The notes below the pieces were generated by a model. That model saw only the letters and a list, made by a program, of their open reading frames with translations, did not search any database and was not told where the DNA came from. A DNA stretch of 12,581 bases. Source: an uncultured Flavobacteriales bacterium. GTDB taxonomy: Bacteria > Bacteroidota > Bacteroidia > Palsa-965. The stretch spans positions 1 to 12,581 of the forward strand of contig CAMLEF010000101.1 of the NCBI GenBank assembly GCA_946478675.1, given 5' to 3'. The translations under genes and the position numbers were made by a program. Shown piece by piece: positions 6,862-12,581 of this stretch (positions within the stretch are counted from its first letter, which is position 1; each line of letters opens with the position of its first letter).

Positions 6862-6954
6862 GGGAGTTTGGTGTCGGGAGTTCGGAGTAACAGCATTGTT
6901 CAGAACTTTTAATTGCAGACGCTCCGAACTCCAGGCTTCCAACTCCGAACTCCC
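6862..6954. repeat. Nested inverted repeat between EamA and xseA
   Basis: Inner arms are GGAGTTCGGAG (6877-6887) and CTCCGAACTCC (6922-6932), a perfect 11-base complement. Outer arms are GGGAGTTTGG (6862-6871) and CCGAACTCCC (6945-6954), complementary with one G-T pair. The loop between the inner arms is 34 bases. The repeat occupies nearly the whole spacer and ends just before the xseA -7 box. A large hairpin in the EamA 3' end is the likely form. Confidence 0.8.
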
Positions 6955-6957
6955 CTC

Positions 6958-6965
6958 TATCTTTG
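6958..6965 (+). promoter_or_regulatory. Putative -7 box for xseA
   Basis: TATCTTTG fully matches TAnnTTTG and is followed by AATC and the ATG at 6970. A start of transcription a few bases after the box would make the mRNA begin at the AUG. No TTG -33 element is evident; that region is occupied by the right arm of the inverted repeat. Confidence 0.5.
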
Positions 6966-6969
6966 AATC

Positions 6970-8319
6970 ATGCAACTCCGCCTTTCGGAATTCTGCGCGA
7001 TGATCAGCGACACGCTGCAAACAACCTTTGCGGAACGTGCGTGGTGGGTGTTGGCGGAAATCAAGGAACGCAACGATAAAGGCGAGTATCTCTATTTCGA
7101 GCTCGTGGAAAAATCCGCGAACGGCAGCGATATCGTAGCGCGCATCAACGCGAGCGTGTGGCGGCGCGAGGCCGTGGCGGCGTTCCGGAATTTTGAAGAT
7201 GTCACCGGCAAACGTCCCGACAAAGGCATGCAGGTGCTGGTGAAAGCCGGCGTGAACTATCACCCGGTTTACGGACTTTCGCTGCAGCTGTTCGATATCG
7301 ACGCGCAGCACATGCTCGGACAGCTCGAGCTGCATCGCCGACGCACGATCGAAGCGCTTTCGAAAAAAGAAGACGTGCAGCTGATCGACGGCGTTTTTCA
7401 CACGAAGAATAAATCGAAACCGCTTCCCGCCGTCATCCAGCGGATCGCGATCATTACGTCGGCTTCTGCGGCGGGCTACCAGGATTTCATGCATACGCTG
7501 GAGCGGAACATTTTCGGTTACCGCTTTACATGCACGCCGTACTTCTCCATTTTGCAGGGAGAAAATGCTGCTGCAAAAATGAAAGAGCAGCTGATCAAAA
7601 TTCACGCCGACTGGAACAACGGCAACGGCAAAACGTTCGACGCAGTTGTTTTCATTCGTGGCGGCGGCGCGCAAAGTGACCTGCTGCCGTTCGATGATTT
7701 TCATCTTGCGTATGCGGTTTCGCGTTTCCCGATTCCCGTCATCACCGGCATCGGTCATTTGAAAGATGAAAGCATCGTCGACATGGTGGCGAACACGAGC
7801 ACGAAAACGCCAACACAGGCCGCCGAGCTCATCATCGATCACAACCGCGCGTTCGAAGAACAGATCGGCGATTTGCGACAATTGATTGTTCTGCGCACGA
7901 ATAATTTATTGACCGCGCAGCACCGTCGCCTCGACCACGCCGGCATGATCGTCACCAACGGAACGACGCAGCTCATTAACGCGACCGAAAACAAGCTGCA
8001 GCGGATCCGCGACCGCATCACTTCCGGCGCAGAGAAATCGATGCTCGCATCGGCACAAGCGCTCGGTGAAATGCAGCGCAATCTTTCTCCGCTGACGAAG
8101 CGTTTGATCGAACGGCAATCGCACCAGCTCGATCTCTTCACCGAACGCATCAAGCTGCTGCACCCGATCAACGTGCTGAAACGCGGTTACGCGATGATCC
8201 TGAAAAACGACCAGCCGGTTGTTTCCGCAAACGCAGCAGTCGCCGGCGATCAGCTGAAGATCGTCATGCACGACGGCAGCATTAACACAACAGTAAACGA
8301 CACGACGCTTAATCCCTGA
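6970..8319 (+). CDS. xseA: Exonuclease VII large subunit
   Basis: A 449-residue XseA. It degrades single-stranded DNA from both ends in complex with several copies of XseB, acting in repair and mutation avoidance in the cytoplasm. Residues 1-110 form the N-terminal OB-fold domain (LSEFCAMISDTLQ..., AWWVLAEIKE). The catalytic domain holds IAIITSASAAGYQDF (159-173), VVFIRGGGAQSDLLPFDD (226-243) and PVITGIGHLKDESIVDMVAN (256-275) with TKTPTQAAE. A long helical region (about 285-395) follows that would carry the small subunits, and the conserved HPINVLKRGYAMI (398-410) lies in the C-terminal segment. Length is normal. xseB begins five bases after the stop, so the two are co-transcribed. Confidence 0.97.
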   Translation: MQLRLSEFCAMISDTLQTTFAERAWWVLAEIKERNDKGEYLYFELVEKSANGSDIVARINASVWRREAVAAFRNFEDVTGKRPDKGMQVLVKAGVNYHPVYGLSLQLFDIDAQHMLGQLELHRRRTIEALSKKEDVQLIDGVFHTKNKSKPLPAVIQRIAIITSASAAGYQDFMHTLERNIFGYRFTCTPYFSILQGENAAAKMKEQLIKIHADWNNGNGKTFDAVVFIRGGGAQSDLLPFDDFHLAYAVSRFPIPVITGIGHLKDESIVDMVANTSTKTPTQAAELIIDHNRAFEEQIGDLRQLIVLRTNNLLTAQHRRLDHAGMIVTNGTTQLINATENKLQRIRDRITSGAEKSMLASAQALGEMQRNLSPLTKRLIERQSHQLDLFTERIKLLHPINVLKRGYAMILKNDQPVVSANAAVAGDQLKIVMHDGSINTTVNDTTLNP

Positions 8320-8324
8320 ACAAT

Positions 8325-8528
8325 ATGAGCAACGACATTTCTTACACCGACGCCTTGAATGAGCTGAACACCATCTCCCGCGCCATCGAGAACGAAAGCA
8401 TCCCGATCGACGAGCTTGCGGCGAAAGTGAAACGCGCTTCGGAGCTGATCGAACTCTGCCGGAAGAAGCTGCGCTCGACGGAAGAAGAAGTGAAAAAGAT
8501 CATCGGCGAAATGGGAGAAAAGCAGTAG
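8325..8528 (+). CDS. xseB: Exonuclease VII small subunit
   Basis: A 67-residue XseB, typical in size. The pattern YTDALNELNTISRAIE, then IPIDELAAKVKRASELIELCRKKLRSTEEEV, is the family's two-helix hairpin, which binds the long helices of XseA. It starts five bases after the xseA stop, without a Shine-Dalgarno sequence, suggesting coupled translation and a common mRNA from the promoter upstream of xseA. A repeat-rich spacer with a T-run follows and may end this transcript. Confidence 0.96.
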   Translation: MSNDISYTDALNELNTISRAIENESIPIDELAAKVKRASELIELCRKKLRSTEEEVKKIIGEMGEKQ

Positions 8529-8540
8529 GCCATTCGCAGC

Positions 8541-8641
8541 CTGCAGTTGGCAATCTTCAGCAGGCAGTGTGCAATAGGCAGTGTGCAACCTTCCCAAAAA
8601 CTGCAAACTACCGACTGCGTACTGCCGACGGCATGCTTTTT
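8541..8641. repeat. Short-word repeat element after xseB
   Basis: The left part carries CTGCAGTTGGCAA and two copies of AGGCAGTGTGCAA (8562-8574 and 8576-8588, 14-base period). The right part (8601-8636) carries the reverse-complementary words CTGCAAACTACCGACTGCGTACTGCCGAC in broken form. GCAGTTGG (8543-8550) can pair with CCGACTGC (8611-8618) with one G-T pair. GCATGC and a run of six T follow (8631-8642), so the element may serve as a terminator of xseAB. Confidence 0.7.
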
Positions 8642-8645
8642 TAAC

Positions 8646-8653
8646 TACCTTTG
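8646..8653 (+). promoter_or_regulatory. Putative -7 box for the DEAD-box helicase gene
   Basis: TACCTTTG fully matches TAnnTTTG directly after the T-run of the preceding element. No good -33 TTG is seen. If used, it gives a leader of about 135 bases before ATG 8792. Confidence 0.4.
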
Positions 8654-8657
8654 TTCC

Positions 8658-8791
8658 GATTGACATCCCTTCTTTCTACCGGCACTCGTTCGGTAAACTC
8701 TCAAGATCATTGCACAGGCGTTGACTTCAAAAGGGATACGGTGAAGAACCGGTGATCCAGCGTGTTTGCATCTCATTTTACTGTTTCAATA
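8658..8791 (+). other. Possible long structured 5' leader of the helicase mRNA
   Basis: About 130 bases without an ORF or word repeats. Two small hairpins can be drawn by eye: TACCG (8677-8681) with CGGTA (8691-8695), and CGGT (8739-8742) with ACCG (8748-8751), enclosed by GGAT (8734-8737) with ATCC (8755-8758). DEAD-box helicase genes in other bacteria often have long regulated leaders; that it is so here is inference only. Confidence 0.3.
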
Positions 8792-10366
8792 ATGTCGTTT
8801 GACAAACTGAACCTCATTGCGCCTATCCTCACGGCGTTAAAAGAAGAGGGCTATTCCACTCCCACCCCCATCCAGCAACAGGCCATTCCGATCGTACTCG
8901 AAGGACGCGACCTGCTCGGCTGTGCGCAAACCGGCACCGGAAAAACGGCGGCATTCGCTATTCCGATCCTGCAACTGATGGCCACGCAACCGCGGGAGGG
9001 CAAAAAAAATATCCGTGCGCTCATTCTTACACCGACGCGCGAACTGGCGATCCAGATCGAAGAAAGCTTTAACGCGTATGGCCGTCACGCCGGTCTGAAA
9101 AGCGTAGTGGTCTTCGGCGGTGTCGGACAAAAGCCGCAAACGGATGCGCTGCGTCACGGCGTGGACATTCTCGTTGCGACGCCGGGCCGTTTGCTCGATC
9201 TCATGGACCAGCGTTTCATCAATCTTTCGCACATCGAATTCTTCGTGCTGGATGAAGCCGACCGCATGCTCGACATGGGCTTCGTGCACGACGTGAAAAA
9301 AGTGATCGCGAAACTTCCGCATAAACGCCAGTCGCTGTTTTTCTCTGCGACGATGCCGCCGGAAATCGTGAAGCTTTCTTCAACGATCCTGACAAATCCC
9401 GCGAAGGTGGAAGTCACGCCGGTTTCATCGACGGCAGAAACCGTACAACAAGTCGTTTATTTCGTTGACAAGCCGGACAAGCGCAAGCTGCTCGTTCACC
9501 TACTGAAGAACGACGATTCGATTGTAACAACGCTCGTCTTCACACGCACGAAACACGGCGCCGACCGCGTGGCCCGCGAACTTACCCGCGCCGGCATCAA
9601 AGCCGAAGCGATCCATGGCGACAAATCGCAGAACTCCCGCCAGCGCGCGCTCAGCAATTTCAAAGAACAGAAGACGCGTGTGCTCGTGGCCACCGATATC
9701 GCCGCGCGCGGCATCGACGTGGATGATCTTGCACACGTGATCAACTACGATATGCCGAACGTTCCGGAAACCTACGTGCACCGCATCGGCCGCACGGGTC
9801 GCGCAGGAGCCAGCGGCCTCGCCATCTCTTTCTGCGATAACGAAGAACGCGAATACCTCCGCGACATCTCGAAGCTGATCGGCAAAAAAATTCCGTCGGT
9901 GGACGAACATCCGTATCTCGCCGGGGAACCGCGCGAAGAAAAGATCGTCGTCAATCAAAACGGCGAAGCGCGCCCGAAGCAGAAAAGCAGTTTCCGCAAG
10001 AAGCAAGGTAATCGCAACGCGCAGGCACCGCAGGCTGAAAACTCCGGCAACCGCAATTCCCGCGGACGCCAGCCGCGCAGGGAGCAATCCGCGCAGCCGC
10101 AGGGAGAGAACTCCGGGCGCAACTCCGGCGGACGCCAACCGCGCAAAGAGCAATCCGCACAACCGCAAGGTGAAAATTCCGGCAACCGCAATTCACGCAA
10201 TCGCAACCGGAACCGCAAGCGTCGTGGCAATCGCGGAACGAGCGAAGAGAGCTTCAACAAAGCCTACAGCAACGATCACCAGCAGCAACACAGCGCACCG
10301 GCTCCCGCAGCACAGGAAGCGCCGAAGAAAAAAGGCTGGTTCAACTGGAGCTGGAAAAGCCGGTAA
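8792..10366 (+). CDS. DEAD-box ATP-dependent RNA helicase, RhlE-like
   Basis: A 524-residue cytoplasmic RNA helicase. The frame is open to GTG 8762, but ATG 8792 gives the usual MSFDKLNL start. Motifs: Q motif (Phe3, PTPIQ ending Gln28), AQTGTGKT (45-52), PTREL (81-85), GG (109-110), TPGR (130-133), DEAD (154-157), SAT (185-187), TLVFTRT (247-253), ARGID (305-309) and HRIGRTGRA (330-338). All core residues are present, so it should be active in ATP-driven RNA unwinding (ribosome assembly, RNA decay or cold adaptation are the usual roles). From about 380 the tail is disordered, Arg/Asn/Gln-rich and strongly basic, with 22-23-residue repeats (416-460) and an [13 protein letters not shown] stretch, probably binding RNA. 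The last residues, [13 protein letters not shown], are aromatic and basic. Monocistronic: promoter and long leader upstream, terminator downstream. Confidence 0.95.
   Translation: MSFDKLNLIAPILTALKEEGYSTPTPIQQQAIPIVLEGRDLLGCAQTGTGKTAAFAIPILQLMATQPREGKKNIRALILTPTRELAIQIEESFNAYGRHAGLKSVVVFGGVGQKPQTDALRHGVDILVATPGRLLDLMDQRFINLSHIEFFVLDEADRMLDMGFVHDVKKVIAKLPHKRQSLFFSATMPPEIVKLSSTILTNPAKVEVTPVSSTAETVQQVVYFVDKPDKRKLLVHLLKNDDSIVTTLVFTRTKHGADRVARELTRAGIKAEAIHGDKSQNSRQRALSNFKEQKTRVLVATDIAARGIDVDDLAHVINYDMPNVPETYVHRIGRTGRAGASGLAISFCDNEEREYLRDISKLIGKKIPSVDEHPYLAGEPREEKIVVNQNGEARPKQKSSFRKKQGNRNAQAPQAENSGNRNSRGRQPRREQSAQPQGENSGRNSGGRQPRKEQSAQPQGENSGNRNSRNRNRNRKRRGNRGTSEESFNKAYSNDHQQQHSAPAPAAQEAPKKKGWFNWSWKSR
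10037..10171 (+). repeat. In-frame tandem repeat coding the helicase tail
   Basis: Two units code for ENSG(N)RNS(R/G)GRQPR(R/K)EQSAQPQG: 10037-10105 (23 residues) and 10106-10171 (22 residues). A third [10 protein letters not shown] start follows at 10172. The codons differ between units at several silent sites, so the duplication is not very recent or is being kept at protein level. Confidence 0.85.
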
Positions 10367-10387
10367 CCGTTAGCCGATAACACTTTC

Positions 10388-10424
10388 AAAAACGCCTGGC
10401 CTTTCGTGGTCGGGCGTTTTCTTT
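10388..10424 (+). terminator. Intrinsic terminator after the helicase gene
   Basis: AAAACGCC (10389-10396) pairs with GGCGTTTT (10413-10420), with partly paired TGGCC and GGTCG between them, followed by CTTTCT. It starts 22 bases after the helicase stop. Confidence 0.8.
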
Positions 10425-10448
10425 CTCCGGAAAATCAGACGAAGATCA

Positions 10449-10479
10449 TTTGCCTGTCGGCGGAGCTTTGTTATTTTTA
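10449..10479 (+). promoter_or_regulatory. Promoter for the type IX cargo gene
   Basis: TTTG (10449-10452), then exactly 19 bases, then TATTTTTA (10472-10479). This is the Bacteroidota TTTG-N19-TAnnTTTG arrangement with one mismatch in the last base. The ATG follows 17 bases later. It is the best two-part promoter in the window. Confidence 0.6.
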
Positions 10480-10496
10480 ACGACAACCCACCTCCC

Positions 10497-11312
10497 ATGA
10501 AAAAACCTCTACTCCTTCTTGCTTTCGTACTCTCCGCAGGAACCGCCGCTTTCGCGCAGGCCAACTGCAACGCGGGATATGAAACAACCGTCTTCCCGAA
10601 TTCCATGAACATTCCGGCCAACACGCTCTTCGCGATCCGTGTGACAGCCGCAAGCGCAGGAACACTCACCGACCTCAGCATGTATAATTCGGGGAATTCG
10701 GCATTGAACATCAAGCTGGCGGTGTATGCCGACAATGCAGGCGTACCGGGCAATCTCGTCGCAAGCACAGGGCCCATTGCGCTCACGATGACTGCCGGCG
10801 TCATTACTACGCCCGTAACGCCCGTTGCAGTTGCCGCAGGTGATTATTATCTCGCCGGTGTGATTGATGCATCCGGCAGTCCTATCCCTGTCGACAACAC
10901 TACGTCGCTCACGCTGTACGGCACGTCGATGTCGTTTGCTTCATCGTTCCCGGCCAGCGGAACGGGCTTCGCGACGATTCCCGGCAACCCGGTCAACATC
11001 TGGATGAACATTACCTGTTCTACTACGGGCCTTCCGGAAACCGCCGGGAATCCCACGTTCATCATGAGCAGCTATCCGTCTCCGGTGCGTGAGAATTATT
11101 TCATGGATTTTCATTCTGCTTTTGCGCAGCAGGTGACGGCGGAAGTTTACGATTGCCGCGGAGCGATTGTACTGAGCCAGGCGATTTCGGTTGCCGCCGG
11201 TGAAAGCTCTTCTTCCCTTTCGATGACGAACCTCGCTCCCGGAATTTATTTTCTGCGCATGCACGACGCGTCGGGAAATATGCTCGTGAACCGGAAGCTG
11301 ATTAAGGAATAA
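10497..11312 (+). CDS. Secreted protein with type IX secretion C-terminal sorting domain
   Basis: A 271-residue exported protein. Residues 1-20 form a Sec signal peptide (KKPLLLLAFVLSAGTAAFA, cleavage before Gln21). Residues about 28-176 are a beta-rich domain with NSALNIKLAVYADNAGVPGNLVASTG and AAGDYYLAGVIDASG; I do not recognise a named family, but the pattern suggests a jelly-roll or beta-sandwich as found in surface proteins. Cys24 and Cys174 frame this domain and might form a disulfide. Residues about 190-271 fit the Por/type A sorting domain (SSYPSPVRENYFMDF..., LAPGIYFLRMHDASGNMLVNRKLIKE), which in this phylum directs transport across the outer membrane and is then removed. No enzymatic motif is seen. 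It has its own promoter and stands alone. Confidence 0.87.
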   Translation: MKKPLLLLAFVLSAGTAAFAQANCNAGYETTVFPNSMNIPANTLFAIRVTAASAGTLTDLSMYNSGNSALNIKLAVYADNAGVPGNLVASTGPIALTMTAGVITTPVTPVAVAAGDYYLAGVIDASGSPIPVDNTTSLTLYGTSMSFASSFPASGTGFATIPGNPVNIWMNITCSTTGLPETAGNPTFIMSSYPSPVRENYFMDFHSAFAQQVTAEVYDCRGAIVLSQAISVAAGESSSSLSMTNLAPGIYFLRMHDASGNMLVNRKLIKE

Positions 11313-11347
11313 TTGGGCCAACATTTTTGCTGAAAAGTCCCGAAGGC

Positions 11348-11506
11348 ATTGCAACGGATTTTGCCACCAAGGCACGAAGGCACTAAGAAAAGCACAAGGG
11401 AAAAATTGTTGCGTCCTATATTATTTCGTAACAAATCGCAAGAAAGAAAACGAGCAGAAGGATGAGCGACACTTCCTGTCTTTGTGCCTTCGTGGCAAAA
11501 TGCAAT
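11348..11506. repeat. Long imperfect inverted repeat between convergent genes
   Basis: TTTTGCCACCAAGGCAC (11359-11375) is complementary to GTGCCTTCGTGGCAAAA (11484-11500) at 16 of 17 positions. Outside it ATTGCA (11348-11353) pairs with TGCAAT (11501-11506) with a five-base bulge. The left arm continues as CCAAGGCACGAAGGCACTAAG, a partly tandem GAAGGCAC word. The 108 bases between the arms hold nothing I can identify. The element fills most of the 205-base spacer between the secreted protein and the SRAP gene. Confidence 0.85.
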
Positions 11507-11517
11507 CGAATATTTTA

Positions 11518-12267
11518 TTACAGGGAAGAAAACAAGTCGAATGCATTTCCATTCACATCCGGCAATTCTGCATAATGGAAAGGCGCTTTCACATCCGGAA
11601 CATCATCGGGCTCGTTGCGTGAAGTGATGCGTTTCGAAATCGTCCAGTAATCGAGCGCTTCTGCCGGCAAGGGTTGCATCTGCTGCTGAATTTGCGCCTG
11701 CGAAAGATCCGGCGCGATCCAATCATACATCCTGTTCTTCGGCAGCATGAACGGCATTCGCTTTTTCTTGTTGTGAATGACTTCCATGACGGCATTCGCA
11801 GGCGTAGTGATGATCGAGCAGGTGTTAATGATCTCGCCCGTCGCTTTGTTCACCCAGTTTTCATACAAGCCGCCGAGCGCAAACGCATCCTGGTCTTTCA
11901 GGCGGATGAAGTAGGGATAATTTTTCTTCCTGTACTCGCGCCACTCGAAGAAACCGTCGACAAACACGAGGCAACGTTTTTTGCTGATGGAGCGGAACGA
12001 AGGTTTTTCGAACGCCGTTTCACTCTTCGCATTCAGCGTCACCGCCTGCAGCTCGCGCGCCTGCGATTCGTCTTTGCACCATTCCGGGATGAGCCCCCAG
12101 GTAAACGCCTGCACCCGCTTCGGCTGCTCCGATGTCAGCACCGGCAGCTGCACATTTGAAAATCCCGACACATGATGATGCTCTTCGCTCCAGTCTTCCA
12201 CAACTGCATCATCGCCAAGCAGGGCTTTGATTTTTGCAGCAACAGGAGAAGAGACGTGGTAGCACAT
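11518..12267 (-). CDS. SRAP (YedK/HMCES-type) abasic-site DNA-protein crosslinking protein
   Basis: A 249-residue SOS-response-associated peptidase family protein. In this family the Met is removed and Cys2 forms a stable thiazolidine bond with abasic sites in single-stranded DNA, shielding them. Key residues are present: Cys2 (MCYH), Asn79 in LNAKSE, Glu108 in VDGFFEW, and His165 in VIHNKKKRMPFML, plus WGLIPEW (57-63). The required Cys at position 2 fixes the start at 12267. The length is near the usual 220-250. The conserved IHxRMP motif has extra lysines (HNKKKRMP), as in other Bacteroidota members I recall. It is convergent with the secreted protein and is single; no LexA-type box could be identified with confidence. 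Confidence 0.95.
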   Translation of the reverse strand: MCYHVSSPVAAKIKALLGDDAVVEDWSEEHHHVSGFSNVQLPVLTSEQPKRVQAFTWGLIPEWCKDESQARELQAVTLNAKSETAFEKPSFRSISKKRCLVFVDGFFEWREYRKKNYPYFIRLKDQDAFALGGLYENWVNKATGEIINTCSIITTPANAVMEVIHNKKKRMPFMLPKNRMYDWIAPDLSQAQIQQQMQPLPAEALDYWTISKRITSRNEPDDVPDVKAPFHYAELPDVNGNAFDLFSSL

Positions 12268-12286
12268 GAGGTGAGAGATTGCAGGA

Positions 12287-12294
12287 TAAAGATA
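12287..12294 (-). promoter_or_regulatory. Putative -7 box for the SRAP gene
   Basis: TATCTTTA on the minus strand (one mismatch to TAnnTTTG) lies 19 bases before the ATG. No TTG is seen at the expected -33 distance; that region belongs to the first right-edge repeat. The box overlaps one half of the GATAATG/CATTATC inverted repeat. Confidence 0.4.
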
Positions 12295-12311
12295 ATGTGG
12301 CTCGCATTATC
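12291..12311. promoter_or_regulatory. Palindrome overlapping the SRAP promoter
   Basis: GATAATG (12291-12297), seven bases, CATTATC (12305-12311): a perfect 7-base inverted repeat. Its left half overlaps the -7 box. It could be an operator or the foot of a hairpin; no known operator is recognised. Confidence 0.35.
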
Positions 12312-12405
12312 ATCTGACCAGGTTCGGGGCAGGGTCGGAGCGTTAAGAAATGTACAGTAGACTTTTTAGCGGAGGAGCCGGTCTGTGCGCTGGGCTCGCG
12401 GAGCG
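12310..12405. repeat. Right-edge GC-rich repeat, copy 1
   Basis: The first 41 bases (12310-12350, starting TCATCTGACCAGGTTCGGGG) match copy 2 at 40 positions, and the last about 46 bases (12360-12405, AGCGGAGGAGCCGG ... GGGCTCGCGGAGCG) match copy 2 with three substitutions together and one T fewer. The middle is short (about ten bases) and has no hairpin, unlike copy 2. GAGCC and GGCTC within the right part can pair. Confidence 0.9.
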
Positions 12406-12463
12406 AGTATCATTCCGCAGTGCATTAAAAGAAAAAGCGCCTCCTATCCTCCTACCAACAATT

Positions 12464-12581
12464 TCATCTGACCAGGTTCGGGGCAGGGCCGGAGCGTTAA
12501 GAAAAAGTCCGGTCCGCAGGACTCCTTCGGAGTGGACTTTTTTAGCGGAGGAGCCGGGGAGTGCGCTGGGCTCGCGGAGCG
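12464..12581. repeat. Right-edge GC-rich repeat, copy 2 (reaches window edge)
   Basis: Same ends as copy 1, 154 bases further on, with a 58-base spacer (12406-12463) that contains the words CTCCTATC and CTCCTACC. The middle is longer (about 30 bases) and forms a hairpin. The unit may continue past the window edge. Confidence 0.9.
12503..12543 (+). terminator. Terminator-like hairpin inside repeat copy 2
   Basis: AAAAAGTCC pairs with GGACTTTTTT around two small inner hairpins, one being ACTCC-TTC-GGAGT (12521-12533). It is followed by six T. It is nearly symmetric (A-run before, T-run after), so it could act on both strands. Confidence 0.5.

Noticed and set aside
6775..7881. 368-codon open frame on the minus strand over the xseA region
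   Set aside because: It covers xseA antisense and crosses the intergenic inverted repeat; the composition is typical of a shadow frame and no family is recognised.
8762..8791. GTG start ten codons upstream of the helicase ATG
   Set aside because: The family N-terminus MSFDKL starts at 8792; the extra residues are not part of it.
12464..12500. Resemblance to bacterial SRP RNA (GAACCTGGTCAG on the minus strand)
   Set aside because: Only these 12 bases match; the following GTCCGGAAGGAAGCAG tetraloop region essential to SRP RNA is absent in both copies.
12343..12579. 78-codon open frame on the minus strand running through both right-edge repeats
   Set aside because: It has no start codon in the window, the homologous parts of the two copies fall in different reading frames, and it crosses a terminator-like hairpin; more likely a GC-rich non-coding repeat.
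12310..12581. CRISPR-like repeat-spacer-repeat arrangement
   Set aside because: Units are about 100 bases and differ internally, only two copies are seen, and no cas genes are present.

Overview
The window looks like a piece of a Bacteroidota chromosome. The evidence is a secreted protein ending in a type IX secretion (Por) C-terminal sorting domain, a DUF4296 lipoprotein, a DUF5723-type outer-membrane protein, Bacteroidota -7 boxes (TAnnTTTG) in front of many genes, and no clear Shine-Dalgarno sequences before the starts. The coding regions are fairly GC-rich for this phylum. I cannot name the species. There is no prophage, transposase, CRISPR array, tRNA or rRNA that I can see; the genes are mostly housekeeping or accessory chromosomal genes.

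Layout. 1-440: C-terminal end of an NAD-dependent epimerase/extended SDR. 449-895 (-): DUF4296 lipoprotein, convergent with the epimerase. 975-3644 (+): a probable operon of DUF5723 outer-membrane protein, short-chain dehydrogenase, and a small membrane-anchored Q/N/Y-rich protein with a C-terminal Cys/His metal-site motif, closed by an intrinsic terminator. 3730-4071 (+): cupin. 4185-5814 (-): HMA metallochaperone and aldehyde dehydrogenase, one base apart. 5975-6859 (+): EamA/DMT transporter. 6970-8528 (+): xseA-xseB, the two subunits of exonuclease VII. 8792-10366 (+): RhlE-type DEAD-box RNA helicase with a repetitive basic tail. 10497-11312 (+): secreted type IX cargo. 11518-12267 (-): SRAP (YedK/HMCES-type) abasic-site protein. 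12268-12581: non-coding, with two copies of a GC-rich repeat.

The genes do not form one pathway. Two concern DNA repair or turnover (exonuclease VII, SRAP), one RNA remodelling, several redox or transport, and several the cell envelope.

The most unusual signal is between the genes. Of the seven spacers longer than 100 bases, six hold a different short-word quasi-repeat, usually two arms that can pair into a hairpin (4072-4180, 5894-5950, 6862-6954, 8541-8641, 11348-11506, and the tandem pair at 12310-12581). A second signal is that several -7 boxes lie only 3-4 bases before the start codon, which would give leaderless or nearly leaderless mRNAs for DUF4296, EamA and xseA.
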